A stretch of DNA of 64,000 nt, taken from contig NZ_CP084712.1 in NCBI RefSeq assembly GCF_023822045.1, positions 3,779,001 to 3,843,000 on the forward strand, given 5' to 3'. This DNA is from Sphingopyxis sp. USTB-05. GTDB lineage: Bacteria; Pseudomonadota; Alphaproteobacteria; Sphingomonadales; Sphingomonadaceae. The notes under the pieces were generated by a model. It made no database searches, had not been told where the DNA came from, and saw nothing but the letters and a program-made list of their open reading frames with translations. The translations under genes were made by a program, and so were the position numbers. Below, piece by piece: positions 8,376 through 17,500 of this stretch. The first letter of the stretch is position 1. Each line of letters begins with the position of its first letter.

Positions 8376-9494
8376 CTAGAATGGCGCTACCCAATCGTCG
8401 TTACCGAAAGCTTCGTCCTTCGCCTCACCCTCATCGATGCTGACATTCTCCACGATGCAACGCGCACGCTGATAGAGTTCGTCGAACGTGATAATTTCCG
8501 GCGACCGGATATTTCGTCTATAGAGTTCAAAGCACGCAACCTTGTCGTCATTCCCCATCAGCTCAGCCATGTGGCCAATAACGAGGTAGCTGCGGGGCTC
8601 AATCGAATAGGCGAACTCACCGGTATCGTTGCCCTGTTCGTCCTTCAACGCGTCCCGGAACCTTTTGCGACTGAATTCGAACGCGGTTTTCTGCGTTTGC
8701 GTCACCGCGGCAGATAGTTCGCCGGAAACGGCCCAGCAACCCGCGCGATACGCGTCTTTCCGTAACAGGTCTGTTGCGTCCCTTTTTATCTCAATCAGCA
8801 CATACTGGCTGATTTCGGCACGTGTCCGCATTAGTGCGTCCGCGGTTTTGCCGGGAGTATCAAACGAATTGCCGGTTGTTCGCGACTCCAGCTTTTGACC
8901 CACCTTATCCAAAAAAACATAGTTCAAACCATGCCCAAAAACCCATGGATTGCGCTCGAAGAATGCCTGCCAAGTGCGCTCATTTTTGGCGCTGCCCAGT
9001 AACGCCTCGAATTCCGCAAGAGCCTGTCGTTTCCCTGCGACAGCGTAAATGTCATGGGGCAGCGATGGAGTTTCGGCGATTTCCTTTATGATTGCCGCGC
9101 CCTTATCAGTGCCGAGAAGCATACCCAACGCAGCCACATCAACGTTCTCGAGCGAAACTCGCGCCTTCGTGGCCTCCGACAGGTCGAGATGCGAAATGAT
9201 CGAGAGGAGCTGCGCCATCTGCGCTGTTTGGCAGTGGTTGACTTGGACATGGCCATCTTCTTGCCAGCCGAAGCGCTGATGAAGGCGAAGCTTTGTGATC
9301 TTCAACGAGCCGAAGTCCCGACGATCGGACACATAAAAGGCTTTCACCGCTAACTTACAGCGTGAGGTGAGTTCGACTTCGCCTACATCTTCTTCGCTCT
9401 CTGCAACGATCGTAGCGAACGCTCCCTTCTTCGCGGGATGAGTGTAAAGCTGATTTGGCTTATAGTTCGCCAGATAATCGACGTCGTCGGACAT
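8376..9494 (-). CDS. Shedu-type anti-phage nuclease (SduA, DUF4263)
   Basis: The 372-residue protein has a variable N-terminal region (1-160) and a C-terminal DUF4263 nuclease domain: NERTWQAFFERNPWVFG (171-187), TADALM with Asp219, YVLIEIKRD with Glu235 and Lys237, and a later VTQTQKT. This is the PD-(D/E)XK arrangement of Shedu, a single-gene anti-phage system. No partner gene is needed in the known systems. It lies beside the GIY-YIG gene on the same strand with a 119-base gap. The N-terminal domain is probably the sensing part and differs between Shedu proteins. Confidence 0.82.
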   Translation of the reverse strand: MSDDVDYLANYKPNQLYTHPAKKGAFATIVAESEEDVGEVELTSRCKLAVKAFYVSDRRDFGSLKITKLRLHQRFGWQEDGHVQVNHCQTAQMAQLLSIISHLDLSEATKARVSLENVDVAALGMLLGTDKGAAIIKEIAETPSLPHDIYAVAGKRQALAEFEALLGSAKNERTWQAFFERNPWVFGHGLNYVFLDKVGQKLESRTTGNSFDTPGKTADALMRTRAEISQYVLIEIKRDATDLLRKDAYRAGCWAVSGELSAAVTQTQKTAFEFSRKRFRDALKDEQGNDTGEFAYSIEPRSYLVIGHMAELMGNDDKVACFELYRRNIRSPEIITFDELYQRARCIVENVSIDEGEAKDEAFGNDDWVAPF

Positions 9495-9629
9495 GGCTTA
9501 TGCTATCACGACCTACAGGCGGGATCGATAGGCAGTGATGCGATCGCCGGCTTTCCCCAATCTGCGATTGGGGTCCGGCCTCCTAGAACAGTAAACCGGA
9601 CGGAACGGAATTGTTGCCGGAGGCCCCGG

Positions 9630-10568
9630 CTAGACGGTCGCCAAATATTGTTGGGGGGCGGGCTCGGTTGCCACTCCCAAGGTCTCTATCTCTGCTATGC
9701 GCTCGAATTCGACGAGATATTCTTGGCGATGCAGCGTTAGCCAGCGCGCCACGTTCGGATTGGCAAGTAGCTTCGAGAGATAACCGCGCGCGAGCGTTAG
9801 ATGAAGATTGTCGATGCCGTAGCTATCCTCAACCGACGTAATACGGCTCTGAAGGACCGCAAGCTCCCGTTCCATTCGGGCTATTTGCTGTCCGTCGGGT
9901 GTAGGGGTTCGTCCGGGCCTGCCCTTGTGCTTAATCAATTGGTCGGGTGACGTCGCGGCGAGGAGAGCGCTTGCAAAAACCGAACTGAAATTGTTCTGCC
10001 CAGCCATGAGATCGGCGGCTTCGATTTGGCGAATGGGAGACATGCGCCTCAGAATATCGAACACCTTGATCGAGCAATTGGTCTCTTTCAGCTTCTCCGC
10101 CACGTCGGGGCTGATTCCATCCAGTAGCCTGAAGCGCTTCACGATTGTGTCAGCCTCAAGGCCGAGCGCTTCTGCTATCTGCGCCGGTGCGACACCTCGT
10201 TCGACCGCTCGCACGATCATCCTGTGCTCCTGAACGGGCGGAAGGCGGCTGATACGCTTGTTGTATGTGTAGGTGTCCTCTTCCGTCGCGAGCAGGCATT
10301 CGACTTCTTCTATGCCAAGCTGCTTGAGGGCTTCGATCCGCAAATGCCCGTCGAGAAGATAATAGCGTTGATCATTTCCCGGCGCGGCGATCACAGCTGG
10401 CGCCTCGACCAGCCCAATGGCTTTTATCGAACGCAATATCTGCCCGTATTTACCGCTTTCGAGTGCGCCTTGCCGCAAGCTTTTAAGCGGCACGATGGCG
10501 GCGATCGGTACGGTGACAAAGTCCCTGTCGAACGCCGCGCGGACCCGGCCTTCATCAATCGGCTGCAT
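9630..10568 (-). CDS. ParB-like protein with RepB C-terminal domain
   Basis: A 312-residue protein with an N-terminal ParB/Srx-like fold, marked by YYLLDGHLRIEALKQLG (DGHLR 73-77), followed by TYNKRISRLPPVQEH and a helical HTH (PAQIAEALGLEADTIVKRF). It lacks the ENxxR motif of ParB CTPases. The C-terminal part resembles the RepB-type partition domain. It overlaps the upstream ParB-like gene by 14 bases and is the last gene of the recombinase operon. A role in handling or regulating the element is inferred; no ParA is nearby. Confidence 0.82.
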   Translation of the reverse strand: MQPIDEGRVRAAFDRDFVTVPIAAIVPLKSLRQGALESGKYGQILRSIKAIGLVEAPAVIAAPGNDQRYYLLDGHLRIEALKQLGIEEVECLLATEEDTYTYNKRISRLPPVQEHRMIVRAVERGVAPAQIAEALGLEADTIVKRFRLLDGISPDVAEKLKETNCSIKVFDILRRMSPIRQIEAADLMAGQNNFSSVFASALLAATSPDQLIKHKGRPGRTPTPDGQQIARMERELAVLQSRITSVEDSYGIDNLHLTLARGYLSKLLANPNVARWLTLHRQEYLVEFERIAEIETLGVATEPAPQQYLATV

Positions 10569-11457
10569 GACCTGCCATCCTTAGTTCAAGCCAGCGCGGA
10601 ACCTGGTCGAGGCTCTCGGCGCGTAACATCGTGTGAAACCCATCGTCGGCCAGCAATTCCTTCATCGCCTCGACGACGAAAAGTAGGCGAGTTTGCGCGA
10701 ACTCGGATTTCTTGACCAACAGTCGCTGCTTCTCCGCTTCGCGCTGGTAAATTTCCATCAACTGACTGGCGGTCAGCCGACGCGATGTCCGCTTGCGGCC
10801 GAGCCTCCCATCTGGAAGGCCCTTATTACGGGCTTCGAGACGGGCTTCCAGCAATCGCCGAACCGCCGTCAGCTTCTTCCCTCGCAGATCGCCTTTTTCA
10901 TATGCGTCGAGCAATATTCGCTGCGCCTCGTCCGATTCCGCGCGTGAAATTTCGATCGCCAAAGTGATAGGGATGAGCCCCGTCTCTACCGCCGAGAGAA
11001 GTCGCTCCTCACCACGCGAGATCAAGTTGAGAACCAGATTTACCCAAGACGCCGACACGCCGATTTTTTCCGCGATCGCTGTTTCGGTATGTCCCCGCTT
11101 CCTGAGTTCGCCAACCTCGCGGATGAGATCGATTGGCCGGTGATGCCGCCGCGCGATGTTTTCGACGAGGCTCATGACAAGGCACTCGCTTTCGGTCGCC
11201 TCGATCACGACCGCAGGTATTTCCTCTTCTCCGAGCATCTGGAATGCCTCCAGACGCCCCTCGCCGCAGACGAGGTCATATACGAGCCCCCCACTACCCG
11301 CCCTTCGGCTCACCGTGATCGGGCGCTTCAAACCGATCGCCTCGATATTATCGACAATCTCTCGGTGCTGACGCTTGTTCCGCCCGCGCGGATTTAGGAC
11401 ATTGATCCGGGATAACGGGATCATCTCTATATGCTGCGGGCGTGATACGTCGCTCAT
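10555..11457 (-). CDS. ParB N-terminal domain protein
   Basis: 300 residues from the ATG at 11457, which overlaps the recombinase stop by 4 bases (ATGA); the frame is open further upstream but inside the recombinase gene. ParB features are MIPLSRINVLNPR (12-24), VCGEGRLEAF (63-72), VENIARRHH (98-106) and an HTH (TETAIAEKIGVSASWVNLVL, 124-143). The C-terminal half is basic and helical. Second gene of the recombinase-ParB-RepB operon, so it probably acts with the recombinase on the element's DNA. Confidence 0.85.
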   Translation of the reverse strand: MSDVSRPQHIEMIPLSRINVLNPRGRNKRQHREIVDNIEAIGLKRPITVSRRAGSGGLVYDLVCGEGRLEAFQMLGEEEIPAVVIEATESECLVMSLVENIARRHHRPIDLIREVGELRKRGHTETAIAEKIGVSASWVNLVLNLISRGEERLLSAVETGLIPITLAIEISRAESDEAQRILLDAYEKGDLRGKKLTAVRRLLEARLEARNKGLPDGRLGRKRTSRRLTASQLMEIYQREAEKQRLLVKKSEFAQTRLLFVVEAMKELLADDGFHTMLRAESLDQVPRWLELRMAGHAAD

Positions 11458-13025
11458 GCCACCTCGCTCAGCGGCACCGGTGCCGCGATGTGGTATAAAT
11501 AATCGAGGCACTCGAACCGATAGGCATCGAGACCCAGTCCATTGTCCTCCGCCAGCCGTAGCCGTCGCGCCGCGAGATCGATGCGGGGAAATAGATAATA
11601 GTCGAGCGGTCTCCGGTTCATTCGGTCCATCCGGACGACGATCGTGATGTCCGGGAGAAGGGCGGTGTCGAACCGTGGCTTCCATCGCAGCAAGCCGGTC
11701 GGCGTGGACGTGCAACGGGCTATGACTATCGAAAGGCTGAACTCGCCGTTGACGAGAAGCCGCTCGCCTTTGTCGTCCTGGCCGACGACACTGCCCGTCT
11801 CGACCAGACCCTCCAGAACATCTTTCACCACATCGGGGTGCAGGCGTCGAAGGGCTCGGTTGATTTCAATATAGCGGTAATCGTGGTCTGGCCGATAACC
11901 CACTAAACTGTAGGCTTGCAGCAGGCTCCCGAAACGCGATCCATAAGCACTGCTTGAGGCCATTCCGTCGGATTCGTCGATGATGAGGCCGGAGAGTAGT
12001 CCCCGGCGTTCGTAAAGATCGCGAAGTGCGCCGAGCATTTCTTCGTCGCTGAGTCGGAATGAGCGTGCCCCGATAATGGATCGCGCCGCTTCGAACAGAT
12101 CGCGCTCAACGATCGCATCAAAGGCGCCCTCCGCCCGGATCCAGATGCCCGGATCGTTTCGAACGCGCTTCTTCTTGAGCTTGAAGGATTGTCGGTTCCA
12201 GACATTGTCGCCGACATATTTCTCGTTGATCAGCACCTGATGAACTGTGCCTCGGGTCCAAGGACGATCGAGGTCGGTGCGGATTCCGCGGCGATTGAGC
12301 CCGTCAGCGATTTGAGCCTCAGTCTGCCCCTCATGAACGAAGGCCCGATAGACATCGCGAACGACCTCCACTTCCTCGCTCGGGCCGAGAGTGAGGATAA
12401 CGCGATCGGTTTGAATGCTTTTGTGCTCTCCACGCCTCAGCACGGCCTTCACATGACCCTGTTCGTCGACAAGCGTCCGCCGAAGCCCGAAACCCGCGCC
12501 GCCGCCTTGGCGGAACCCTTTTTCAATTAGTCGGCCTTGACCCGCGAAAACCTTCGCCGATAGCTCGCGACTATACTCGCCAGCCATGGCGCGCTTGACG
12601 CCCTTTACGATCGTCGAGACCGGGCTGCCGTCATTGTCGAACTGCTCCGCGCAATATTCGACGGCGATCCCTGCCCGCTTACAGATATATTCGTAGTAGG
12701 CGCTCTCGTCGGCGTCCTGGAACCGGCCCCAGCGACTGACATCATAGACCAAAACCATCGTGAAATCGGCTGTCCCGGTCTGAACATCCTCGATCAATTT
12801 TTTGAGAGCGTCCCGGCCGTCGATACTCAATCCGCTTTTTCCGGCGTCGGCATAGGTTCTGACGATCTCAATTCCGCGAGTCTCAGCGTACCGGCGGATT
12901 GCCTCACCTTGATTCTCGGTGGAGTAACGCTGGTGATCGGTCGACATCCGCACATATTCGGCAGCGCGAACCGTCGGCGACAGCGCTTCGCCTTCTTTTC
13001 GGAACTGATCGGACCATTCTGCCAC
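11454..13025 (-). CDS. Large serine recombinase
   Basis: Resolvase-type N-terminal domain with YVRMSTDHQRYSTENQ (about residues 24-39), where Ser28 is the expected nucleophile, and VYDVSRWGRFQDADE (93-107) with the catalytic Arg residues. A recombinase domain follows (GFGLRRTL to WTRGTVHQVLINEKYVG) and then a basic DNA-binding region. The frame runs back to 13247; I choose the GTG at 13025 because the upstream extension is unlike the family and approaches the divergent gene. At about 523 residues it is the large integrase type. It heads the operon with two ParB-like genes and probably integrates or excises this element. Confidence 0.88.
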   Translation of the reverse strand: MAEWSDQFRKEGEALSPTVRAAEYVRMSTDHQRYSTENQGEAIRRYAETRGIEIVRTYADAGKSGLSIDGRDALKKLIEDVQTGTADFTMVLVYDVSRWGRFQDADESAYYEYICKRAGIAVEYCAEQFDNDGSPVSTIVKGVKRAMAGEYSRELSAKVFAGQGRLIEKGFRQGGGAGFGLRRTLVDEQGHVKAVLRRGEHKSIQTDRVILTLGPSEEVEVVRDVYRAFVHEGQTEAQIADGLNRRGIRTDLDRPWTRGTVHQVLINEKYVGDNVWNRQSFKLKKKRVRNDPGIWIRAEGAFDAIVERDLFEAARSIIGARSFRLSDEEMLGALRDLYERRGLLSGLIIDESDGMASSSAYGSRFGSLLQAYSLVGYRPDHDYRYIEINRALRRLHPDVVKDVLEGLVETGSVVGQDDKGERLLVNGEFSLSIVIARCTSTPTGLLRWKPRFDTALLPDITIVVRMDRMNRRPLDYYLFPRIDLAARRLRLAEDNGLGLDAYRFECLDYLYHIAAPVPLSEVA

Positions 13026-13134
13026 TTCACCAGCCCCAAATCTAAAGAGGATGGCTCGCAGGGTTCGGCCGTATGCGATCCCCACGAGTCGATGACGCAA
13101 CGCGGGGTGAGTATAGACGGCGAGGAGAGGTAAG

Positions 13135-13494
13135 ATGTTGCCGAAAACGGGCAAGAGTTTACCGCAACGACAGGCCGACATCACCTTCGCGGAACTGGTT
13201 TCAGCCGCGCTCACGGAGGAAGTCGGAGAGACCCATCGAGGGGTCAAAACGCTGATGCGATGGACGGGCGCCAGCGAGCGATGTGTGAAGCATTGGCTCG
13301 CTGGAACTCACGCTCCTAGTGGATCGCACCTACTCGCGCTGATGCGACATTCGGACGAACTTCTGCGTCACCTGCTCATCGCCGCCGGGCGGCGCGAAGC
13401 TACTGTTGGGCTCGAGCTCGCCAGCTTGCGCTTTAAGCTTCGCGAGCTCTTACTGTTGATGGACGAAGGAGGCGCGCCGCCAATACGTCACTGA
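13135..13494 (+). CDS. Small HTH-like protein divergent from the recombinase
   Basis: 119 residues with a good GGAGAGG ribosome site about 5 bases before the ATG. The central part, GVKTLMRWTGASERCVKHWLA, looks like a helix-turn-helix, followed by HLLALMRHSDELLRHLLIAAG. The C-terminus is leucine-rich and probably helical (about 95-110). I know no functional name. Its divergent position, about 110 bases from the recombinase start, is where a regulator or accessory directionality factor of the recombinase would be expected. Confidence 0.6.
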   Translation: MLPKTGKSLPQRQADITFAELVSAALTEEVGETHRGVKTLMRWTGASERCVKHWLAGTHAPSGSHLLALMRHSDELLRHLLIAAGRREATVGLELASLRFKLRELLLLMDEGGAPPIRH

Positions 13495-13516
13495 CGCGCT
13501 GCCTCCTCCGAAACTA

Positions 13517-13852
13517 TCATTCGCCCGGCATGGTATTGGTCGAAGCGTAGTCCTTGAACTTGTCCGTAAAGTTCGCGTGATAGTCGTCGATCTGCATCTG
13601 CGCATTTTCCTCGGCATCGGCTTGCGAATCGCCGCCCGCCCGGTTGGTCGCCGTAACCGCTGCCTTAAATGCCGATTGTTCTGTGTCGCACGCCGACTTC
13701 ACGGAAAGTTCAAACTCCGCCTCCGTCACCTTGGCCTCAAGCTGCTTCTTGAGATGCTCGCGGAGGCATTTCGTGAAGGCGGCTCGCGTCGCGTCGACAT
13801 TGCCGGCCGGTGCTGGCGCCATTGCAGCCAAAAGAATTGAAGCGATAAGCAT
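13517..13852 (-). CDS. Small exported protein of unknown function
   Basis: 111 residues beginning MLIASILLAAMAPAPAG, a short signal peptide with a likely cut near residue 17. The mature part is charged and helical with two Cys (TKCLREHLKK, KSACDTEQS), which could form a disulphide. No domain recognised. It converges with the small HTH gene and may mark the return to chromosomal backbone. Confidence 0.6.
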   Translation of the reverse strand: MLIASILLAAMAPAPAGNVDATRAAFTKCLREHLKKQLEAKVTEAEFELSVKSACDTEQSAFKAAVTATNRAGGDSQADAEENAQMQIDDYHANFTDKFKDYASTNTMPGE

Positions 13853-14573
13853 CCTGCGACTCCCCGTTTGCAGATGTTCTGTGGTTAGAAATTAGCGCAG
13901 CCCGAAAAAAATTGGGAGCGCCATTTTGCGCCACCATTCGATCCGGTCGTTCGCCAAGTTAGCCCCTGCAACCAACGCATGCCTCCGCGCGATATTGAAT
14001 CTGAAGCCAAATGATGGAATTCGCCGCAAGCCGTCAGGCTAGCGCGATGGGTGCCCGGTTCTGGGCTCCCTATCCCTTTCGGGACTGGGCCGGGCACCAA
14101 TTCCTATTTCGTACGTCAGAACAAGAACTCGGGTTTCCTACAATATTCGGTCGTGTCATTGTCGGCATATGGCAAAGCAAGCGAGAAAATGGCGGGACAG
14201 GGCGCTCGCGATCGAATTTTGGATCGCGACCTGTGTGGTGGGCGGTTCCTTTGTTGTTGGCCTTCTCAGAGCGCTGGGTTATCTTTTCGATTAGAGGAGA
14301 AGTCGTCGGCCGAACATGTTCAACAAGCTCCACGGTCGGAATCGAACCTCCGGACTTTTAAGTACAGTACTTACGGGGGCTTTTTAGGGGGCCTCCAAAT
14401 TAGCATCGGACTGAATGACTAGCCTTCCCTTCGGTTCTTGCGATTATTCGATTCCCTTCACCCGCTCCAGCTTTCGTAGCGCTTTGCCACGCTAAATTGC
14501 GATCCGCGAAAGCCCGGCCGACCTTGCACAGCGAGGATCGACTGTATGGCTTTGCCACGACGGACCGTTGGAT
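13853..14573. other. Gap of about 0.7 kb without a gene
   Basis: No frame here looks coding. The only structure I see is a perfect TAAGTAC-A-GTACTTA palindrome at 14359-14373, next to a TTCGATTCC string that resembles a tRNA T-loop on the minus strand but lacks a matching stem. Base composition is lower in GC than the backbone to the right. It probably lies at the edge of the accessory block. Confidence 0.4.
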
Positions 14574-15350
14574 TTATGCCCTCGCCACCGAGACCGACTG
14601 GCTAACGAACGCAATATCGCGATAAGCCGTCAGGAAGGATATGTCGGCTGCATCGCGACCGACGCAGATGCGCGCCATCTCCGACGCACTCGCCATGCCT
14701 GTCGCATCGACCAGGTGCCAATCGCCGTCCAGATAGACCTCGGCGACGGCGTGAAAATCCTGCGGCGAAACGCGAAGTGCATAAGCGCTGGCCATCCGCG
14801 CCGGAATATGCGCGGCGCGGGCGAGTGCGATCATCACATGCGCATAGTCGCGGCACACCCCGCGGCGCTCGACGAAGCTGTCGAGGGCGCCGGTCTCCGA
14901 AGTGCTGGAACCCGAAACATAGGTGAAGCGGCTTTCGATCCAGTCCCGCATTCGGCCGATCTTCGCCCCGCCCTCATGATCGCCGAAGCGGCGCTCAACA
15001 AAGGCGTGGAACTTGTTCGACGGGCAGTAGCGCGATTCGTTGAGATAGGGGATCGCCTCGGCCGGTAGACGGTGGAGCGGCACCGCGGCGAGCGAGCGAA
15101 AGTCGGTGTCGGGCCGGTCGATCTCCACCCGCGCGCGATATTCGGCGCGGAGGCTTCCCTCGGCGCGCAGCCAGATCGGCTCGCAAATGCCATCCGCCGC
15201 GGGAACGCGCGCGATAAATTCGGGCGTGCCAACGTCGAGCGAGGCGTCGAGGATGCGCTGGCCATGGCCATTCGCCGCCTCGATCTGCAGCATCAGATCG
15301 ACGGGTTCGGACAGCCGATAATTTAGGGAGGCGGAAATTTCGAGTTTCAT
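14574..15350 (-). CDS. Transglutaminase-like protein
   Basis: 258 residues with an N-terminal beta-rich domain and a C-terminal transglutaminase-like (papain-fold) domain. The triad is visible: Cys in ERRGVCRDYAHVM (about 164), His in SPQDFHAVAEVYL (about 199) and Asp in HLVDATGMA (about 214). No signal peptide, so probably cytoplasmic. Bacterial members act as proteases or in amide chemistry; the substrate is unknown. Divergent from the MFS gene that starts 60 bases away. Confidence 0.88.
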   Translation of the reverse strand: MKLEISASLNYRLSEPVDLMLQIEAANGHGQRILDASLDVGTPEFIARVPAADGICEPIWLRAEGSLRAEYRARVEIDRPDTDFRSLAAVPLHRLPAEAIPYLNESRYCPSNKFHAFVERRFGDHEGGAKIGRMRDWIESRFTYVSGSSTSETGALDSFVERRGVCRDYAHVMIALARAAHIPARMASAYALRVSPQDFHAVAEVYLDGDWHLVDATGMASASEMARICVGRDAADISFLTAYRDIAFVSQSVSVARA

Positions 15351-15410
15351 CTATCGGCAACGCATGACGGAGGGTTCGGTGGCGCTAGGGACAGCAGAAA
15401 GAAAGAGCAA

Positions 15411-16664
15411 GTGACGCCGGCGCGGACCATCCCGTTCATTGTCGTGACAATCTTCATGGACGCGGTCGGCTTCGGCATCATCATGCCGGTGCTGCCGCAG
15501 CTCGTGATGGAGGTCGGCCGGATCGACCTGCCACACGCGATCGAGGTCGGCGCGTGGATCGGGCTCGTCATGGCGGTTGCGACCTTCCTTGCCTCGCCGG
15601 TACTCGGCAATCTGTCGGACCATTTCGGGCGGCGGCGCGTGCTGCTGCTCGCGCTCGGTGGGCTCGCGGTCGACTATGCGCTGCTGACGATCGTCGAGAC
15701 ATTGCCATGGCTGTTCATCGCGCGCGCCTTGTCGGGCATCTTCGGCGGCAGCTATGCGGCAGCGCAGGCCGCGATCGCCGATATCACCAAGCCGGAAGAA
15801 CGCGCGCGCAACTTTGGCTTCGTCGGCGCCGCGTTCGGCGTCGGCTTTGTCGCAGGCCCCGCTATCGGAGGGTTCCTTGGCGAGATCAGCCCTCGCGCGC
15901 CCTTTGTCGCCGCCGCGATCCTTGCGGCCGCCAATATGCTCTATGGCTATTTCATCTTCCCCGAAACGCTGTCGCCCGAGCGGCGCCGCCGCTTCGACTG
16001 GCGTCGCGCCAATCCGCTCGGCGCATGGAAAACGATGCGCACGCTGCCCGGCATGGACGGCGTCGCGGGGGTGCTCGTGCTGTGGCAGATCGCAAGCCTT
16101 GTCTATCCGATGACGTGGAGCTTTTATTGCATCGCGCAGCTCGGCTGGACGCCGGGGATGATCGGCGCGAGCCTTGCCGCGGTCGGCGTAATGATCGCGC
16201 TGGGGCAGGTTTTCGTCGTTGGCCCCGCGGTTGCGCGCTTCGGTGAGCGCGACGCCGCGACGCTCGGGATTCTCGTCGCGGTTGCGGTTTATGTCGGTTA
16301 CGCCTTCACGACCTCGACCATCGGCGCCTTTTTGCTGCTGATCCCCGTCGCCCTGCAGGCGCCGGTGCAGCCGTCGCTGATGGCGATGATGTCGCGCCGC
16401 GCGACGGCGGAGACGCAGGGCGAGGTGCAGGGGATTTCGGCGATGGCGATGGGGCTCGGCCAGCTGTTCGCACCCCTGCTGCTCACCGGCACAATGGCCT
16501 ATTTTACCGCCGACGGCGCGCCGGTGCATTTCCCGGGCGCGGCATTCGTCGTTGCGGCGATCTTTGGCCTGCTCGCCATCCTGATGCTCCGCCGCCTGCC
16601 GCGCGCGACGCGGACGAGCGAAGATGAGGCGGCCGATCAGATACCGCCGTCGGTCACGGCATAG
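15411..16664 (+). CDS. TetA-like MFS efflux transporter (TCR family)
   Basis: A 417-residue, 12-helix major facilitator from a GTG start. It has the TetA-type features MDAVGFGIIMPVLPQL in helix 1, the loop motif GNLSDHFGRRRVLLL between helices 2 and 3, and GFVGAAFGVGFVAGPAIGG in helix 5. The family exports tetracyclines and other drugs by proton antiport; a chromosomal sphingomonad copy need not give resistance. Its last 28 bases overlap the convergent CinA-domain gene. Confidence 0.85.
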   Translation: MTPARTIPFIVVTIFMDAVGFGIIMPVLPQLVMEVGRIDLPHAIEVGAWIGLVMAVATFLASPVLGNLSDHFGRRRVLLLALGGLAVDYALLTIVETLPWLFIARALSGIFGGSYAAAQAAIADITKPEERARNFGFVGAAFGVGFVAGPAIGGFLGEISPRAPFVAAAILAAANMLYGYFIFPETLSPERRRRFDWRRANPLGAWKTMRTLPGMDGVAGVLVLWQIASLVYPMTWSFYCIAQLGWTPGMIGASLAAVGVMIALGQVFVVGPAVARFGERDAATLGILVAVAVYVGYAFTTSTIGAFLLLIPVALQAPVQPSLMAMMSRRATAETQGEVQGISAMAMGLGQLFAPLLLTGTMAYFTADGAPVHFPGAAFVVAAIFGLLAILMLRRLPRATRTSEDEAADQIPPSVTA

Positions 16665-17398
16665 CCGAGCGCCTCGAAACCTGTCGCCAGCATCGCAACG
16701 CACGCCGCCACTTGCGTCGCATCGGTCGAGCGGATGACGAAATTCGCGCCGGTCTTGCCTTCGCGGAAGAAGGGATAGCTGCCGATCGCAACGCCGGGAT
16801 AATCCTTTTCCCCCTGCCGCAGCAGGTCGGCGATTTCGCTTTCGGGCGCCCACGCCCCGATCGTATGCGCAATCAGCGGCGCGCCGCCCTCAAGCTCACC
16901 AGTCAACGCGTCGAGCATGCCCGCGGTGATGTGCGGCACCCCCGCCATCACGAACAGATTGCCGATGCGGATGCCGGGCGCGCCCGACATGCGGTTGGGG
17001 ATCAGATCGGCGCCGTCGGGCACGCGCGCCATGCGCAGGCGCGCCTCGGTCAGTTCGGCACCACGCGCGGTATAATATCGCTCGAGGATCGCGCGCGCCG
17101 CCGGATGGATCATAACGCCGACGCCGAGCGCCTTCGCCACCGCGTCGACGGTAATGTCGTCGTGCGTTGGACCGATGCCGCCGGTGGTAAAGACATAGTC
17201 ATAGCGCGCCCGAATCGCGTTCAGCGCATCGACGATCTCGTCCTCGACATCGGGGACGATGCGCACTTCGCGCAGGCGGATCCCCTGCACTTCGAGCCAG
17301 GTCGCGATCTGCGACACATTCTTGTCCTGCGTGCGGCCCGAGAGAATCTCGTCGCCGATCACCAGCACGGCGGCGGTCCATATGCGTTCGTCGCTCAT
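16637..17398 (-). CDS. CinA-type molybdopterin-binding domain protein
   Basis: 253 residues: AAVLVIGDEILSGRTQDKN (8-26), VFTTGGIGPTHDDIT (69-83), then MSGAPGIRIGNLFVMAGVP. These are hallmarks of the MoaB/MogA-like domain of CinA. It lacks the C-terminal nicotinamide-nucleotide amidase domain of full CinA (about 410 residues), so it is the short competence/damage-inducible protein A form common in alphaproteobacteria. ADP-ribose pyrophosphatase activity is known for full CinA; the function here is uncertain. Confidence 0.88.
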   Translation of the reverse strand: MSDERIWTAAVLVIGDEILSGRTQDKNVSQIATWLEVQGIRLREVRIVPDVEDEIVDALNAIRARYDYVFTTGGIGPTHDDITVDAVAKALGVGVMIHPAARAILERYYTARGAELTEARLRMARVPDGADLIPNRMSGAPGIRIGNLFVMAGVPHITAGMLDALTGELEGGAPLIAHTIGAWAPESEIADLLRQGEKDYPGVAIGSYPFFREGKTGANFVIRSTDATQVAACVAMLATGFEALGYAVTDGGI

Positions 17399-17500
17399 GC
17401 CTTTGCCTTAACCCGGAACGATGACAAAACAAGCCCGATGGATCATCGCAATCGTTCCTGATATGTTCCACCCGAATCACGCTGATATGGGAGAAGCGCA

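Noticed and set aside
14320..14400. Possible tRNA or tRNA fragment on the minus strand (GGTTCGATTCC)
   Set aside because: The T-stem does not pair, no anticodon arm of normal geometry forms, and no D-arm is present.
15351..16853. 500-codon minus-strand ORF
   Set aside because: It lies antisense to the MFS gene and consists of Arg/His/Asp-rich shadow sequence.
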